A DNA stretch of 64,000 bases from Bacteroidales bacterium. GTDB lineage: Bacteria; Bacteroidota; Bacteroidia; Bacteroidales; Muribaculaceae. The notes under the pieces were generated by a model, which saw only the letters and a program-made list of their open reading frames with translations, made no database searches and had not been told where the DNA came from. The position numbers were made by a program, and so were the translations under genes. Location of the stretch: contig SUXJ01000011.1 of the NCBI GenBank assembly GCA_015061005.1, positions 1-64,000 on the forward strand, given 5' to 3'. This document shows positions 38,854 to 48,776 of the stretch, one piece after another (positions within the stretch are counted from its first letter, which is position 1; the number at the start of each line of letters is the position of its first letter).

Positions 38854-39393
38854 TTATTCCGTTTTCGGACGAACTTCATAGGTCGGTATGTCGCGCAATT
38901 CCAACTCAAAGCGGAGTGCGGAATATGGGTTAACCACTCCTATTGAACTGCTGCCATACGCTGCTTGATATGGAATAATGATTTCAACCCAATCACCAAC
39001 GTGCATCTGTTCCAATGCAATCACCCATCCGCTAATAACCGACGACGGCAGCAGAGTGACTAAGCTGTCTTTGTTGACGTATGACGAGTCAAAAGGAGTG
39101 CCGTCATAGAGCCAACCTTTGTATTTCACTGATACTGATGAGGTGTAAAGCGGCGTAAGATTTTCCGCTGTTTTTTCGCGATCATTAAACCAACGCATCA
39201 GAATGCTCAATTCCGGATTCCATTCCGGTGTTACCTTGGTGTATTGACCGGTAACAAGTTGATCATGATACCATTCCTCATTTGCTTCGCGCCAGTCAGC
39301 ATAGTCATTCCAATTCCTGATTTCGTCAGACAGACAACCTGTCAAGGTAAATGCGGCTGCAATTGCGGGCAAAAGTAGTTTCAGACCTTTCAT
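38854..39393 (-). CDS. FKBP-type peptidyl-prolyl isomerase lipoprotein
   Basis: A 179-aa lipoprotein; signal AIAAAFTLTGC places the lipidated Cys at residue 20. The C-terminal FKBP domain (about 85-172) has VSVKYKGWLYDGTPFDSSY, SVISGWVIALEQMHVGDWVEIIIPYQAAYG and ALRFELELRDI, including the Tyr, Phe-Asp, Ile and Trp-region active-site residues. It should assist folding of envelope proteins. It overlaps lemA by 4 bp (ATGA) and is last in the glyS-lemA operon. Confidence 0.9.
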   Translation of the reverse strand: MKGLKLLLPAIAAAFTLTGCLSDEIRNWNDYADWREANEEWYHDQLVTGQYTKVTPEWNPELSILMRWFNDREKTAENLTPLYTSSVSVKYKGWLYDGTPFDSSYVNKDSLVTLLPSSVISGWVIALEQMHVGDWVEIIIPYQAAYGSSSIGVVNPYSALRFELELRDIPTYEVRPKTE

Positions 39394-39986
39394 TTTGGCA
39401 TGTTGATTTTTGGCGCATTTTCAGCACCGGCTGCTGCTGAGAAATAAGGGCTTTCTTTGAACCCGAAAATCGATGCGAAAAGATTGCCCGGGAAAGTAAC
39501 GATTTGTCGATTGAACGATTCTGCAACTTTGTTGTAGTCCATTCTGGAAGTACGAATGCGGTTCTCTATACCATTATATTCGTCCATCAGTTTCAAGTAA
39601 CTTTCGTTCGCTTTCAAATCCGGATATGCTTCTGAAACGGCAAATAGTGATTTCATTGCTGCAGTGAGCTGATTTTGAGCCGCTTCATACTGCTTGAACT
39701 GCTCGGCATCAAAATCCTCAGCGTTGATGTTGATGCTACTTAACTGGGCTCGTGCTTCTGTTACTGCTTGAAGAGTGTTGCGCTCATGGGCTGCCGCACC
39801 TTCAACTATTTCAACGAGATTGGGCACTTTGTCTGCACGCATTTGATATGCTGTTTCAACGTCGCTCCATGCGCGCTTCACGCCCTGTTCGGCTGTGGCC
39901 ATGCCATTATATTTGCTACAACCGACGCCGCAAAGCAACATCACGATGCCGGCAATGACAATGTAAATTATTGTGTTTTTTTTCAT
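39390..39986 (-). CDS. lemA: LemA family protein
   Basis: A 198-aa protein with an N-terminal hydrophobic segment ending GVGCSKYN, which is either a lipobox or a membrane anchor, followed by the conserved LemA helices: YNGMATAEQGVKRAWSDVETAYQMRADKVPNLVEIV, QLTAAMKSLFAVSEAYPDLKANESYLKLMDEYNGIENRI and RMDYNKVAESFNRQIVTFPGNLFASIFGF. It is typical in length. The role of LemA is not well defined; it is membrane-associated with an outward helical domain. Confidence 0.93.
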   Translation of the reverse strand: MKKNTIIYIVIAGIVMLLCGVGCSKYNGMATAEQGVKRAWSDVETAYQMRADKVPNLVEIVEGAAAHERNTLQAVTEARAQLSSININAEDFDAEQFKQYEAAQNQLTAAMKSLFAVSEAYPDLKANESYLKLMDEYNGIENRIRTSRMDYNKVAESFNRQIVTFPGNLFASIFGFKESPYFSAAAGAENAPKINMPK

Positions 39987-39999
39987 TAGCTCAAATTTG

Positions 40000-41544
40000 T
40001 TATTTCAGTTTACGGAGTAGAGAGTTGATGCTGACGCTGTCATGAATGAGCTTGTGGAGGTCATCAATGTTAACTCGGCTTTGTTCCATAGAATCGCGAT
40101 GGCGCAGTGTGACTGTGTTGTCCTCCAAAGTCTGATGATCAACTGTGATACAGAACGGTGTGCCGATGGCATCTTGGCGGCGATAGCGTTTACCGATTGA
40201 ATCTTTTTCATCGTAATGGGTTGAGAAGTCAAACTTCAATTCGTTTACGATTTCGCGTGCCTTTTCGGGAAGTCCGTCTTTCTTTACCAACGGCATAACG
40301 GCACACTTCACCGGTGCAAGAGGAGCCGGCAAGTGGAGCACTACGCGCTTTTCGCCGCCTTCAAGCTGCTGTTCTTCATAGCTGCTGCAAAGCACGCTCA
40401 AGAACATGCGGTCCACACCGATTGATGTCTCAATCACGTATGGGGTATAGCTTTCGTTTAGTTCCGGGTCAAAATATTTGATGTTCTTGCCCGAGAATTT
40501 TTCGTGCTGCGAAAGATCGAAGTTGGTGCGTGAGTGAATACCTTCCACTTCTTTGAAGCCGAAAGGCATTTGGAATTCTATGTCAGTGGCTGCATTTGCA
40601 TAGTGGGCAAGCTTTTCGTGGTCGTGATAGCGATATTTTTCATCGCCCAGACCAAGGGCTTTGTGCCATTTCAAGCGGAATTCTTTCCATGTTTGAAACC
40701 ATGTCAATTCTTCGCCCGGACGCACGAAAAATTGCATTTCCATCTGCTCAAATTCTCTCATGCGGAATATGAACTGTCGAGCCACGATTTCATTGCGAAA
40801 TGCCTTGCCAATCTGTGCTATACCAAACGGAATGCGCATACGGCCGGTTTTTTGCACATTGAGGAAGTTGACAAAGATACCTTGTGCAGTTTCCGGACGC
40901 AAATATACTCCCATTGCGCCGTCTGCCGTTGAACCCATCTCAGTTTTAAACATCAAGTTAAACTGACGCACTTCGGTCCAGTTTCTTGTGCCGGATATGG
41001 GGCATACGATTTCGCGGTCAATAATGATTTGGCGAAGTTCTTCAAGGTTGTTATCGTTCATCGCTTTGGCAAATCGCTCTGTCAGTTCGGTTTTTTCTGC
41101 CAGGATTTGTGCAATGCGAGGATTGGTTTCGCGGAACAATGCTTCGTCGAATGTTTCGCCAAAACGTTTGCGTGCCTTGGCAACTTCTTTCTCAACTTTA
41201 TCATCGAGTTTTGCAAGGTCCTCTTCAATGAGCACGTCGGCGCGATAACGCTTTTTGCTGTCGCGGTTATCAATCAGCGGGTCATTAAATGCGTCAACGT
41301 GGCCCGATGCCTTCCAAATGGTCGGGTGCATGAAAATGGCCGAGTCAATACCGACAATGTTTTCATGCAGAAGCGTCATGGCGTCCCACCAATAACGTTT
41401 GATGTTGTTTTTAAGTTCTACGCCGTTCTGACCATAGTCATAAACTGCTGATAAACCATCATATATTTCGCTTGAAGGGAATACGAAGCCGTATTCCTTG
41501 GCGTGAGAAACGATTTTTTTGAAAACGTCGTCTTGTTGTGCCAT
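40000..41544 (-). CDS. glyS: Glycyl-tRNA synthetase, single-chain class II
   Basis: Charges tRNA-Gly. The 514-aa protein is the dimeric alpha2 type: motif 1 region (YGFVFPSSEIYDGLSAVYDYGQNGVELKNNIKRYWW), motif 2 with FRNEIVARQFIFRMREFEQMEMQFF and motif 3 TSIGVDRMFLSVL. A C-terminal anticodon-binding domain (APLAPVKCAVMPLVKKDGL..., GKRYRRQDAIGTPFCITVD) completes it. Promoter: TAACTTTG on the minus strand (CAAAGTTA, 41588-41595). It heads an operon with lemA and the FKBP gene. Confidence 0.96.
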   Translation of the reverse strand: MAQQDDVFKKIVSHAKEYGFVFPSSEIYDGLSAVYDYGQNGVELKNNIKRYWWDAMTLLHENIVGIDSAIFMHPTIWKASGHVDAFNDPLIDNRDSKKRYRADVLIEEDLAKLDDKVEKEVAKARKRFGETFDEALFRETNPRIAQILAEKTELTERFAKAMNDNNLEELRQIIIDREIVCPISGTRNWTEVRQFNLMFKTEMGSTADGAMGVYLRPETAQGIFVNFLNVQKTGRMRIPFGIAQIGKAFRNEIVARQFIFRMREFEQMEMQFFVRPGEELTWFQTWKEFRLKWHKALGLGDEKYRYHDHEKLAHYANAATDIEFQMPFGFKEVEGIHSRTNFDLSQHEKFSGKNIKYFDPELNESYTPYVIETSIGVDRMFLSVLCSSYEEQQLEGGEKRVVLHLPAPLAPVKCAVMPLVKKDGLPEKAREIVNELKFDFSTHYDEKDSIGKRYRRQDAIGTPFCITVDHQTLEDNTVTLRHRDSMEQSRVNIDDLHKLIHDSVSINSLLRKLK

Positions 41545-41619
41545 AATTGGAGTGATATTCTTTGTTTATGTGTTAATTTTCAGCCTGCAAAGTTACGCAA
41601 AAATTCCGATAAAATCAAC

Positions 41620-42618
41620 CTATTTGATAAGTTTAACAACCCATTCAACAATGGTTGAGAGCGTTTCAGTGCTCAGATCTCCTTCAAGGATTGCATATTC
41701 TTGTGGAAGCCCGGTTTGCGATTTCTGAAACAGATGATTATGATCCTCCAATTCTATGGTTTCAGCCATGGGATTTAGTGTCTTGAACGTTTTCAGATTT
41801 GCGACCGGAACTTGAAGGTCTTTAGTTCCGTTTAGAGCTAAAAACGGTATTCGGATGTTTTTTATATCTTCTGCCGGGTCATATCGAAGCATTGACCTCA
41901 TCCATGGGCTCAGAATCCCGTTGATTTGAACTTCAATTTGTGCTTTAACTTGAGGCATCGTTGCCGCTACCCCGAGCTCACGGCTCATGATGGCCATCAG
42001 CGTCGGGCGTGCAAGTGCTGTTGGCGTATTAGATGCTGCAATGCTCACCAGTTCTCTCTGCAAGGCTTCTTGATCCCATTTGCCGGTCATGGCGGTGGCT
42101 AATGCTCTTGACTGAGCCATCAATAGGCTGTCGCCTTTCCATGCCGGTGCCGCAAGTGTGATGATAAAGTCTGCTCTTGTGTCAGTCGCTCCGAGTCGAA
42201 TCGCGACTGTACCGCCCGACGAATGTCCGATCAACCCCTTTTTTACCCCGGGAATGAGTGAGTCTAATTTTGCTAATGCAGCGCGGCTGTCTTCCATGTC
42301 GGTATCAATGGTTATCCCTTCTGCATCGGCAGAATTGGCATAGCCTCGGTCATCAACGCGCAACACTGCAAATCCCGCTTCTCCCAACGCTCCTGCCAAG
42401 GTCTTAAAAGGCGTCTTGCCCATAATCTCCTCATCGCGGTTTTGTACTCCGCTGCCTGTTATCAGCAATATCGCCGCTTTGGGTTTGTGGGGTAGGGTAA
42501 GCGTTGCACCTAATTCTATTCCGTCGCTTGTGGTCACTGATATTTCGCGACTTTCATAGTCGCCTGCCGATACTTGACTCGCCATCAAGCCGATTAGCCA
42601 TGCCAAATATTTCTTCAT
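41620..42618 (-). CDS. Secreted alpha/beta hydrolase
   Basis: A 332-aa serine hydrolase with a signal peptide (LAWLIGLMASQVSAG). The nucleophile elbow is LIGHSSGGTVAIRL (Ser about 131), with AILLITGSGVQNRDEEI earlier as oxyanion region, and the acid/His at FLALNGTKDLQVP and LEDHNHLFQ. It resembles periplasmic acyl-peptidase/esterase-like enzymes of the dienelactone-hydrolase group. Substrate unknown. It ends 6 bp from the lipoprotein gene's reading frame, likely the same transcript. Confidence 0.85.
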   Translation of the reverse strand: MKKYLAWLIGLMASQVSAGDYESREISVTTSDGIELGATLTLPHKPKAAILLITGSGVQNRDEEIMGKTPFKTLAGALGEAGFAVLRVDDRGYANSADAEGITIDTDMEDSRAALAKLDSLIPGVKKGLIGHSSGGTVAIRLGATDTRADFIITLAAPAWKGDSLLMAQSRALATAMTGKWDQEALQRELVSIAASNTPTALARPTLMAIMSRELGVAATMPQVKAQIEVQINGILSPWMRSMLRYDPAEDIKNIRIPFLALNGTKDLQVPVANLKTFKTLNPMAETIELEDHNHLFQKSQTGLPQEYAILEGDLSTETLSTIVEWVVKLIK

Positions 42619-42623
42619 GATTC

Positions 42624-43463
42624 TTAATAGTTGATTTCTCGTTCTGAAATGTAAATAGGATTTAGTTCTTCGGTCTCAAAAACGGTCTGTTTGATCCAAT
42701 TCCCTTTGGAATCATACTCATATTCTATGAAGTACTCAATATCCTCATCGCTGTCCCATAATGTAATCCATGTGTTCATTTCGAGGTGCGCATTCTTTAA
42801 GTAAATCGGCAGATTCTTATTCCATTTTGCTTCGTAATACGCTTCTCCTCGCCGATATTCAATGATTCTACCGTCGTCATTATGGGTTGTTGAGCCTTCC
42901 CATAGCTCGCCGCCGTTTGCGTCATAATCAGTCCATTGAGCTTCGGTTTTGCTTTGTTTTGTGTATTCTGTTGAGCCGGAAAATTCCCCATCGGTATATG
43001 TTTCGGTTTCTTTTAAACAATCACCTTCCCACTTAGAAATTACTTCTTGGTTGAGGTAGTCGCTTTGTATTGACATTTTGCACACTTTGTCTCCCTCATA
43101 TTCATATTTGATGGTCATATTCAGGTCTCCGTCAGAATCATATAAGTTATGTTTCGTTCGCAATCCGTTCTCATCATATTTAAACTTTGCTACTTCCTTT
43201 AAGTCACCGTTGGGATCATACTTTTTTATCGATTCCGTGTTGCCGTCTTCATTAAAGTACACCGTGTAGACCTCTTCCAAATCTCCTTTTGTCGGCTCGC
43301 CGAATTTACTTGTTGCTTCGTATGTGCGTACTGTGAATGATTTTGCCGGTCGGTTCAATCCCCACAATGTTTCGTAATCGCGGTCGCGATCTGCCTTATT
43401 GCAACTTGTTGTGGCTATTATTGTGCCTAAAATCAGGAGTGTAATGATAGGTTTCTTTTCCAT
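42624..43463 (-). CDS. Lipoprotein with YD-like repeats
   Basis: A 279-aa lipoprotein; signal TIIATTSCNK gives the lipidated Cys21. The mature part has repeats of the type (Y/K)xYDxNGxLxx, such as KYDPNGDLKEVAKFKYDENGLRTKHNLYDSDGDL, that form beta hairpins like RHS/MORN units. It probably sits on the outer membrane. No enzymatic motif. It precedes the alpha/beta hydrolase in the same direction. Confidence 0.75.
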   Translation of the reverse strand: MEKKPIITLLILGTIIATTSCNKADRDRDYETLWGLNRPAKSFTVRTYEATSKFGEPTKGDLEEVYTVYFNEDGNTESIKKYDPNGDLKEVAKFKYDENGLRTKHNLYDSDGDLNMTIKYEYEGDKVCKMSIQSDYLNQEVISKWEGDCLKETETYTDGEFSGSTEYTKQSKTEAQWTDYDANGGELWEGSTTHNDDGRIIEYRRGEAYYEAKWNKNLPIYLKNAHLEMNTWITLWDSDEDIEYFIEYEYDSKGNWIKQTVFETEELNPIYISEREINY

Positions 43464-43470
43464 AATGAAA

Positions 43471-44733
43471 TTATTTGATTTCTATAATGTCTGATAGTCG
43501 CGTGCTGAAAAGTCGCGATTCATGTTCGCGACGAGTCATGTCGGTTCCTCCGTCGTTCATCGATGCAATGTGCACTGCGTGCCTATTTTGAGGCGATGCG
43601 TTGATATGGTCCATGGCGCGCATCAATCTCTCTCGGCGAGCAATTTCCTCCGGGTTGGCAAACAGGGAGCGAGTCACGTCGCTCTTGGCCGTGCAGTGTG
43701 TTATCGTCACTCCGGTTTTCTTGTAGCCGTAACCGCTCCTATATACCTTTTCCAAGGCTCGCAATGCTGAGCCGACTATTGCCGAGGTATCATCGGTCGG
43801 GTCGCTCAAACGCTGCGTTGCAGCATTGAAGTACTGAGGCAGACTTTCGTGAAACCGATTGGTACACACATACACTTCAATAGCTTCAGCCACCAAGCCT
43901 TGAGAGCGCAGCCGATTGGCGCATGTCGTGGCGTGGCTCACTATCGATTTCTTTACCTCATCAATGTCATACAGATCTGATTGAAACGAACGCGCACAAC
44001 TGATGCTTTTGCGCTGCGGTGGCACGATTTCCTTACTTATACAGCTGTGGCCGTTCAGTTCGCGCCACATTCTATGCCCCACTATGTTAAATAGCTCCTT
44101 AACTCTATCTTCCGACATATCCGCAAGTTCCAATGCCGTAGTGATGCCTTGGCGACGTAACTTCGGAGCATTGCGCCGACCGATGCCCCACACGTTCTCA
44201 ATCGCTGTAAGACTCATTGCTTTGCGAGCTTTCTCAGGTGTATCGATCAAGCACGCCCCCTGATATCCGTCATATTGTTTGGCAAATCGAGCCGCAATTT
44301 TCGCTAACGTCTTTGTGTGAGCTAACCCGAGCGAAATAGGAATCCCGGTGTTGCGCCTGACGGTTTTTACAATGTGACGGCCAAATTCGCCGATGTCGCC
44401 AATCTCGTCATCTAAAAACAGAAAAGCCTCATCTATTGAATAAATCTCAATGTCGGCACAAAAACTGCGCAATGTGGTCATCACGCGTCTCGACATGTCG
44501 CCATAAAGCCTGTGATTGCCGGAAAAAACCACTGCTCCGCCTCGTTCAGCCTGTTCGCGAATCTTGAAATACGGATCTCCTCGTTTTATCCCTAATGTTT
44601 TAGCCTCATTGCTCAGAGCAACTGCACAGCCGTCATTGTTGCTCAACACTATTACAGGCCGACCGATTAGCGACGGGCGAAACACTCGTTCGCACGACAC
44701 GAAAAAATTATTGCAATCAGCCAACCCAATCAT
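43471..44733 (-). CDS. umuC: Y-family DNA polymerase UmuC
   Basis: Catalytic subunit of the error-prone polymerase V used after DNA damage. The 420-aa protein has MIGLADCNNFFVSCERVF (metal-binding Asp), VIVLSNNDGCAVALSNEAKTLGI, EIYSIDEAFLFLD (Asp-Glu active site) and GIGRRNAPKLRRQGITTALELA (thumb HhH), then a DUF4113-like C-terminus (AIVGSALRALEKVYRSGYGYKKTGVTI). I use ATG 44733; GTG at 44736 overlaps the umuD stop. Co-transcribed with umuD. Confidence 0.95.
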   Translation of the reverse strand: MIGLADCNNFFVSCERVFRPSLIGRPVIVLSNNDGCAVALSNEAKTLGIKRGDPYFKIREQAERGGAVVFSGNHRLYGDMSRRVMTTLRSFCADIEIYSIDEAFLFLDDEIGDIGEFGRHIVKTVRRNTGIPISLGLAHTKTLAKIAARFAKQYDGYQGACLIDTPEKARKAMSLTAIENVWGIGRRNAPKLRRQGITTALELADMSEDRVKELFNIVGHRMWRELNGHSCISKEIVPPQRKSISCARSFQSDLYDIDEVKKSIVSHATTCANRLRSQGLVAEAIEVYVCTNRFHESLPQYFNAATQRLSDPTDDTSAIVGSALRALEKVYRSGYGYKKTGVTITHCTAKSDVTRSLFANPEEIARRERLMRAMDHINASPQNRHAVHIASMNDGGTDMTRREHESRLFSTRLSDIIEIK

Positions 44734-44735
44734 CA

Positions 44736-45179
44736 CTATCGTGGCCTTCGCCGATTGGGCTTAATCGTATACAGAACCACACCCCAAACCATAAACTCAT
44801 TATCTGCCGTAACTTCGATGGGCTGATAATTATGGTTCGACGGCATTAAATACAATCGTTGCGACCCTCTGTCAAACTTGATTCTCTTGAGCGTAAAATC
44901 TCCGTCGAGACAACACACTGCCAAGTCGCCGTCTTCCGGCTCAATTGATTTGTCAATAACCAAAATATCGCCTTCGTTGATGCCTTCTTCTCGCATCGAA
45001 TCTCCTACAACTCTGCCGTAGAACGTCGATGCGGGATGCTCAATCAAGTCCCGGTTTAAATCAATAGTCTCGCCGGCATAATCCTGTGCCGGGCTCGGGA
45101 ATCCCGCCTGAATACCTCCGTCGGCATACTCCAACTCAAGCTCCGACTCCGTTGCCGCCTTAAAAATCTCTAAATCCAT
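44736..45179 (-). CDS. umuD: UmuD-like protein, LexA-type self-cleaving protease
   Basis: A 147-aa S24 peptidase that processes itself after DNA damage to activate UmuC. The cleavage site looks like QAGFPSP (Ala-Gly, about 28-29). The catalytic Ser is in VVGDSMREEGINEGD (about 64) and Lys in LDGDFTLKRIKF (about 102). The start is ATG 45179. TATATTTG (CAAATATA, 45184-45191) lies only 4 bases before the ATG, so the mRNA would be leaderless or nearly so. No LexA box was identified. Confidence 0.93.
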   Translation of the reverse strand: MDLEIFKAATESELELEYADGGIQAGFPSPAQDYAGETIDLNRDLIEHPASTFYGRVVGDSMREEGINEGDILVIDKSIEPEDGDLAVCCLDGDFTLKRIKFDRGSQRLYLMPSNHNYQPIEVTADNEFMVWGVVLYTIKPNRRRPR

Positions 45180-45219
45180 ACCGCAAATATACAAATTCCC
45201 CCCAACTTCCCCAATACGA

Positions 45220-46148
45220 TTAAACTCCGATTTCTTTAATTCCTATCTCCTTGAGATATTCGTATGTAGAATCATAGAATAACGGATTTCGGGTGGGATC
45301 TTCTGGATCTCCTTCTGGAACAACTATAACCATGCCTTGGCGAGCACGGGTAAGTAGTACGCGGTAGGCATTTTTTGGGAAGGCTTGGCGTTCGTATTTT
45401 TTAATGTTCTGCCATTTGTCGCCGCAAAATGAATGATGCGACCAACCAGACGGCGTGTAACGGAAGTCTCCGTCCCAAACAACGCATGACCAATCGAGCT
45501 CTAATCCCTGTACGTCAAATTCTGTAGCAACATCTTCCAAATAAAATGATGAACGCACATCTGTGGCATCATCTAAAAACCAATGCACAACATCTGGCTT
45601 AAAGCGCACATCAATTGCTAACGGCTTCAATCGTTCTGCTTGAGAGGACGCAATCATGCCATATCGCTCTGCACCTCGTGCATGCTTTTTCAGCCAATGT
45701 TTTGCTTGCTCAAGGGAACGGGTCAAAACTATTGGATATTTGTCAAGCGTTTGATATGCATTGCGAGCACCCTCCACGTCTCGATTAAGTAGATTTTGCA
45801 CAAATTTTGCAAGATTCTCTGCGCGGAATGAACGCATCGATACCGCTAAGTGTAAAGACGGTTCATATTCTACATGTTCATGTTCCGAGAGTAACTCTAA
45901 GGAGTGTCCGGCAGCATATTCTGCATCGTGTAGTCTGTCCGATATAAAGACATGCCAATCTTTGTATTCGCGATTGAGTGCCTCTATCCATTCGCTTATA
46001 CCAGCTTCACCTGTGTTAATTTCTTGTCCTCCACCAACAAGGCACACTATAACCGCCCAATCATCGTGGCGATCAAGACAAGAAATCAAGTACTCAGGTT
46101 CGGAATAAGGGAAGTTCGGATATCCCTTTTTGCGATTATCATAATCCT
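45220..46148 (-). pseudogene. DUF2075 helicase, C-terminal fragment
   Basis: The frame covers only the C-terminal part of a DUF2075 ATPase/helicase. It includes LVGGGQEINTGEAGISEWI, VSMRSFRAE, SFYLEDVATEFDVQGLELDWSCVVWDGD and YRVLLTRARQGMVIVVPEGD (helicase motifs IV-VI). The first Met is at 46089, but homologous-looking sequence (DNRKKGYPNFPYSEPEYL) continues upstream to a stop near 46149. The Walker A half is therefore gone, and no promoter is evident. Full-length members are around 600 aa or more. It is probably non-functional. Confidence 0.7.
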
Positions 46149-46223
46149 AAATTTATCGCTTCAGAGTTAAGAAAAATTTATAAATAGAAATAGATATGTT
46201 TTTAAAGTTTTTCTCAAAAATCT

Positions 46224-46253
46224 TTTGTTTTAATGAGAATTATCGTAACTTTG
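46224..46253 (+). promoter_or_regulatory. Promoter of rho
   Basis: TTTG (46224-46227) and TAACTTTG (46246-46253), with 18 bp between, match the Bacteroides -33/-7 consensus. The transcript would have a leader of about 180 nt before the rho ATG. Confidence 0.75.
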
Positions 46254-46257
46254 CACT

Positions 46258-46437
46258 GCTAATAAGGGCAAAAGGCCCGGTATTTTGTTATAAAATAAAG
46301 GAATACACATTTACACTCCGCTGTTGCCGGGCGGAAATTGGTTATATAGATGCGTTTTTTTGAGTTTGTATTCGAATTATTGCGCTTTTTCCTCTCGGCA
46401 AAGCTCCCATCCCCCAAAAATATTAAACGTATAGTTG
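46258..46437 (+). ncRNA. Structured rho 5' leader
   Basis: The leader contains GGCCCGG (about 46275) that can pair with CCGGGC (about 46327) around an AT-rich loop of about 45 nt, then a run TGCGTTTTTTTGAG near 46346. Long leaders let rho be controlled by premature termination in other bacteria. The fold was found by eye; no named motif is claimed. Confidence 0.45.
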
Positions 46438-48399
46438 ATGGAAACTTACAAGTTAAACCAACTTAATGAAATGAGCCTTGAGCAGCTCCAACAAATTGCC
46501 TCTAATTTCGGTTTGAAACAAATTGACCCCGAGGATCGCGAAAAATTGGTCTATGGAATTATCGATCATGTGGCTGAAGCATCATCTGCCGCACCCCAAC
46601 GTGAATCCAAACCTCGCGGTCGTAAACCTAAAAAAGCTAATCAGGTCAAAGAGAGCGAATCGGTCGATCGGGCTGTTGCAGAAAACACTGCGGAGAAAGC
46701 AGAGCCAACCGCAGAAACTCAACCCAAAAAGCGTGGCAGAAAATCGAAAGCCGAAAAGGAAGCCATGCTTACTCGAAAGGAAGACACTGCACAAAATGCG
46801 CCTGCATTAGAACAAAAAGACTCAGAAGAGCCCCAAGAAAATGCCCCTCAAACCAAACGTGGGCGGAAGCCTCGCAAGGAGAAGCTTGAGCCCACGCAGA
46901 GTGAGCAACCGCAATCGACCGAAGCCGAATCAAAGACTCAGTCTTCATCGGATGAATCCGCAGCTCAACCCTCGGCAGAGCAAGAGCATACGCAGCGAGT
47001 GTTTGGCTCCGGAGCCGATTCTTCTTTCAATGACTTCTTCCCGGCGTCGCGCCCCGGCAAGCAGTTCCGTCCGCGTACCGAAAGCGAACGAGCCGAGGCA
47101 GAGCGTCGTGCTGCTGAGGCTGCCGAAGCCGCTGCAAATGCACCCGTGCTACTCGCAGAACCCGGCCAGCAAGCCGCAATGCGCCAGCAGCAATTCCAAG
47201 GCAAAAAGAATAAGTTTGATCGTCAAAATCGTCAGCAAAATCAGCAGCAACAACGAGCTCAAGAGGTTGCTTCCAAATTCGATGGAGTTATCAAAGCCAA
47301 CGGAGTGCTTGAAATCGACACTCAAGGATTCGGATTTTTACGTTCCAGCGACTATAACTACATGCCGTCGCCCGACGACGTGTTACTTTCCCAGCAACAA
47401 ATCAAACATCTCGGGCTCAAGGCCGGCGATGTTGTGGAATGTTCAGTACGTCCGCCCCACGAAGGCGAAAAATACTATCCCATGACCGAGGTTCTCTCCG
47501 TCAATGGTCGTGACCCCGGATTCTTGCGTGATCGCCAAAATTTCGAACATCTCACTCCTCTCTTCCCTGACGAGAAATTCCGCCTGTGTGGCTCGCCGCG
47601 AACAACTAATCTCTCCACTCGCGTCGTCGATATGTTTGCGCCCATCGGCAAGGGGCAGCGTGCGCTCATCGTAGCTCCGCCTAAAACCGGTAAAACAATC
47701 TTGCTCAAAGACATTGCAAATGCCATTGCCGAAAATCACCCCGAAACCTACATTATGATTCTCCTCATCGATGAGCGTCCCGAGGAAGTGACCGACATGA
47801 AGCGAACAGTTAATGCCGAGGTTATCGCATCAACTTTCGACGAACCTGCCGATCGTCATGTGAAGATTGCCGGTATTGTGCTCGAAAAGGCAAAACGCAT
47901 GGTTGAAAGCGGTCACGACGTGGTGATTCTTCTTGACTCCATTACTCGTTTGGCGCGTGCGTATAACACAGTAGCCCCCGGTTCCGGCAAGATTCTGTCC
48001 GGTGGTGTTGATGCCAATGCTCTTCAGAAACCAAAGCGTTTCTTCGGTGCTGCTCGCAACATTGAAAACGGAGGCTCACTCACCATCATTGCAACTGCTC
48101 TGACCGAAACTTCCTCCAAGATGGACGAAGTCATCTTTGAAGAATTTAAAGGTACCGGCAATATGGAATTGCAACTCGACCGCAAACTATCCAATAAGCG
48201 CGTATTCCCCGCCGTTGATATCATGGCATCGAGCACTCGACGCGATGACCTCCTACTCCCGAAAGAAACAATTCAGCGCATGTGGATCATGCGTCGTTTC
48301 CTCTCCGACCGCAACTCTATCGAAGCAATGGAGTTCATTCAAGATAGGATGGAGCGCACGCAAAGCAACGACGAACTCCTTCGCACCATGGGCGATTAA
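46438..48399 (+). CDS. rho: Transcription termination factor Rho
   Basis: The hexameric RNA helicase that ends transcription. The 653-aa protein has an N-terminal SAP-like helix ([22 protein letters not shown]), then a long low-complexity insertion (about 50-265, Lys/Glu/Gln-rich with GRKPKK-type motifs), typical of Bacteroidetes Rho and linked elsewhere to phase separation. The RNA-binding cold-shock domain starts [15 protein letters not shown]. Walker A is [11 protein letters not shown], Walker [15 protein letters not shown], with Q-loop/R-loop [24 protein letters not shown] at 46438. Confidence 0.96.
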   Translation: METYKLNQLNEMSLEQLQQIASNFGLKQIDPEDREKLVYGIIDHVAEASSAAPQRESKPRGRKPKKANQVKESESVDRAVAENTAEKAEPTAETQPKKRGRKSKAEKEAMLTRKEDTAQNAPALEQKDSEEPQENAPQTKRGRKPRKEKLEPTQSEQPQSTEAESKTQSSSDESAAQPSAEQEHTQRVFGSGADSSFNDFFPASRPGKQFRPRTESERAEAERRAAEAAEAAANAPVLLAEPGQQAAMRQQQFQGKKNKFDRQNRQQNQQQQRAQEVASKFDGVIKANGVLEIDTQGFGFLRSSDYNYMPSPDDVLLSQQQIKHLGLKAGDVVECSVRPPHEGEKYYPMTEVLSVNGRDPGFLRDRQNFEHLTPLFPDEKFRLCGSPRTTNLSTRVVDMFAPIGKGQRALIVAPPKTGKTILLKDIANAIAENHPETYIMILLIDERPEEVTDMKRTVNAEVIASTFDEPADRHVKIAGIVLEKAKRMVESGHDVVILLDSITRLARAYNTVAPGSGKILSGGVDANALQKPKRFFGAARNIENGGSLTIIATALTETSSKMDEVIFEEFKGTGNMELQLDRKLSNKRVFPAVDIMASSTRRDDLLLPKETIQRMWIMRRFLSDRNSIEAMEFIQDRMERTQSNDELLRTMGD

Positions 48400-48419
48400 T
48401 CTCTGATAACAATAATAAT

Positions 48420-48776
48420 ATGGAAACTACACGTCAAGCCAAAATATCGCGCCTCCTTCAGAAAGAACTTAGCGAAATATTCCGTAATGAAACCGCTAAA
48501 ATGCGTGGAACTATGGTATCGGTCAGCTCGGTCAAAGTATCGCCTGACCTATCTATCGCAAGGGCGTATTTGTCAATTTTCCCCTCTGAGAAAGCCGGAG
48601 AGGTAATTGATAGCCTTAACTTGCAGATGAAAACCGTGCGCTACGAACTTGCTCGACGCACTCGTTTTCAATTGCGCAGATGCCCGGAATTGCAGTTTTA
48701 TCTTGATGACACTATCGATTATCTCGAAAATATCGACAGACTTCTTGGCGATACCGAAAAAAGTGACCTTCAATAG
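48420..48776 (+). CDS. rbfA: Ribosome-binding factor A
   Basis: A 118-aa KH-domain factor for 30S maturation. Recognisable by RQAKISRLLQKELSEIFRNE, MVSVSSVKVSPDLSIARAYLSIFP and the C-terminal RTRFQLRRCPELQFYLDDTIDYLENIDRLL (family block LRxxPELxFxxDxS). It directly abuts the permease gene. Confidence 0.93.
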   Translation: METTRQAKISRLLQKELSEIFRNETAKMRGTMVSVSSVKVSPDLSIARAYLSIFPSEKAGEVIDSLNLQMKTVRYELARRTRFQLRRCPELQFYLDDTIDYLENIDRLLGDTEKSDLQ

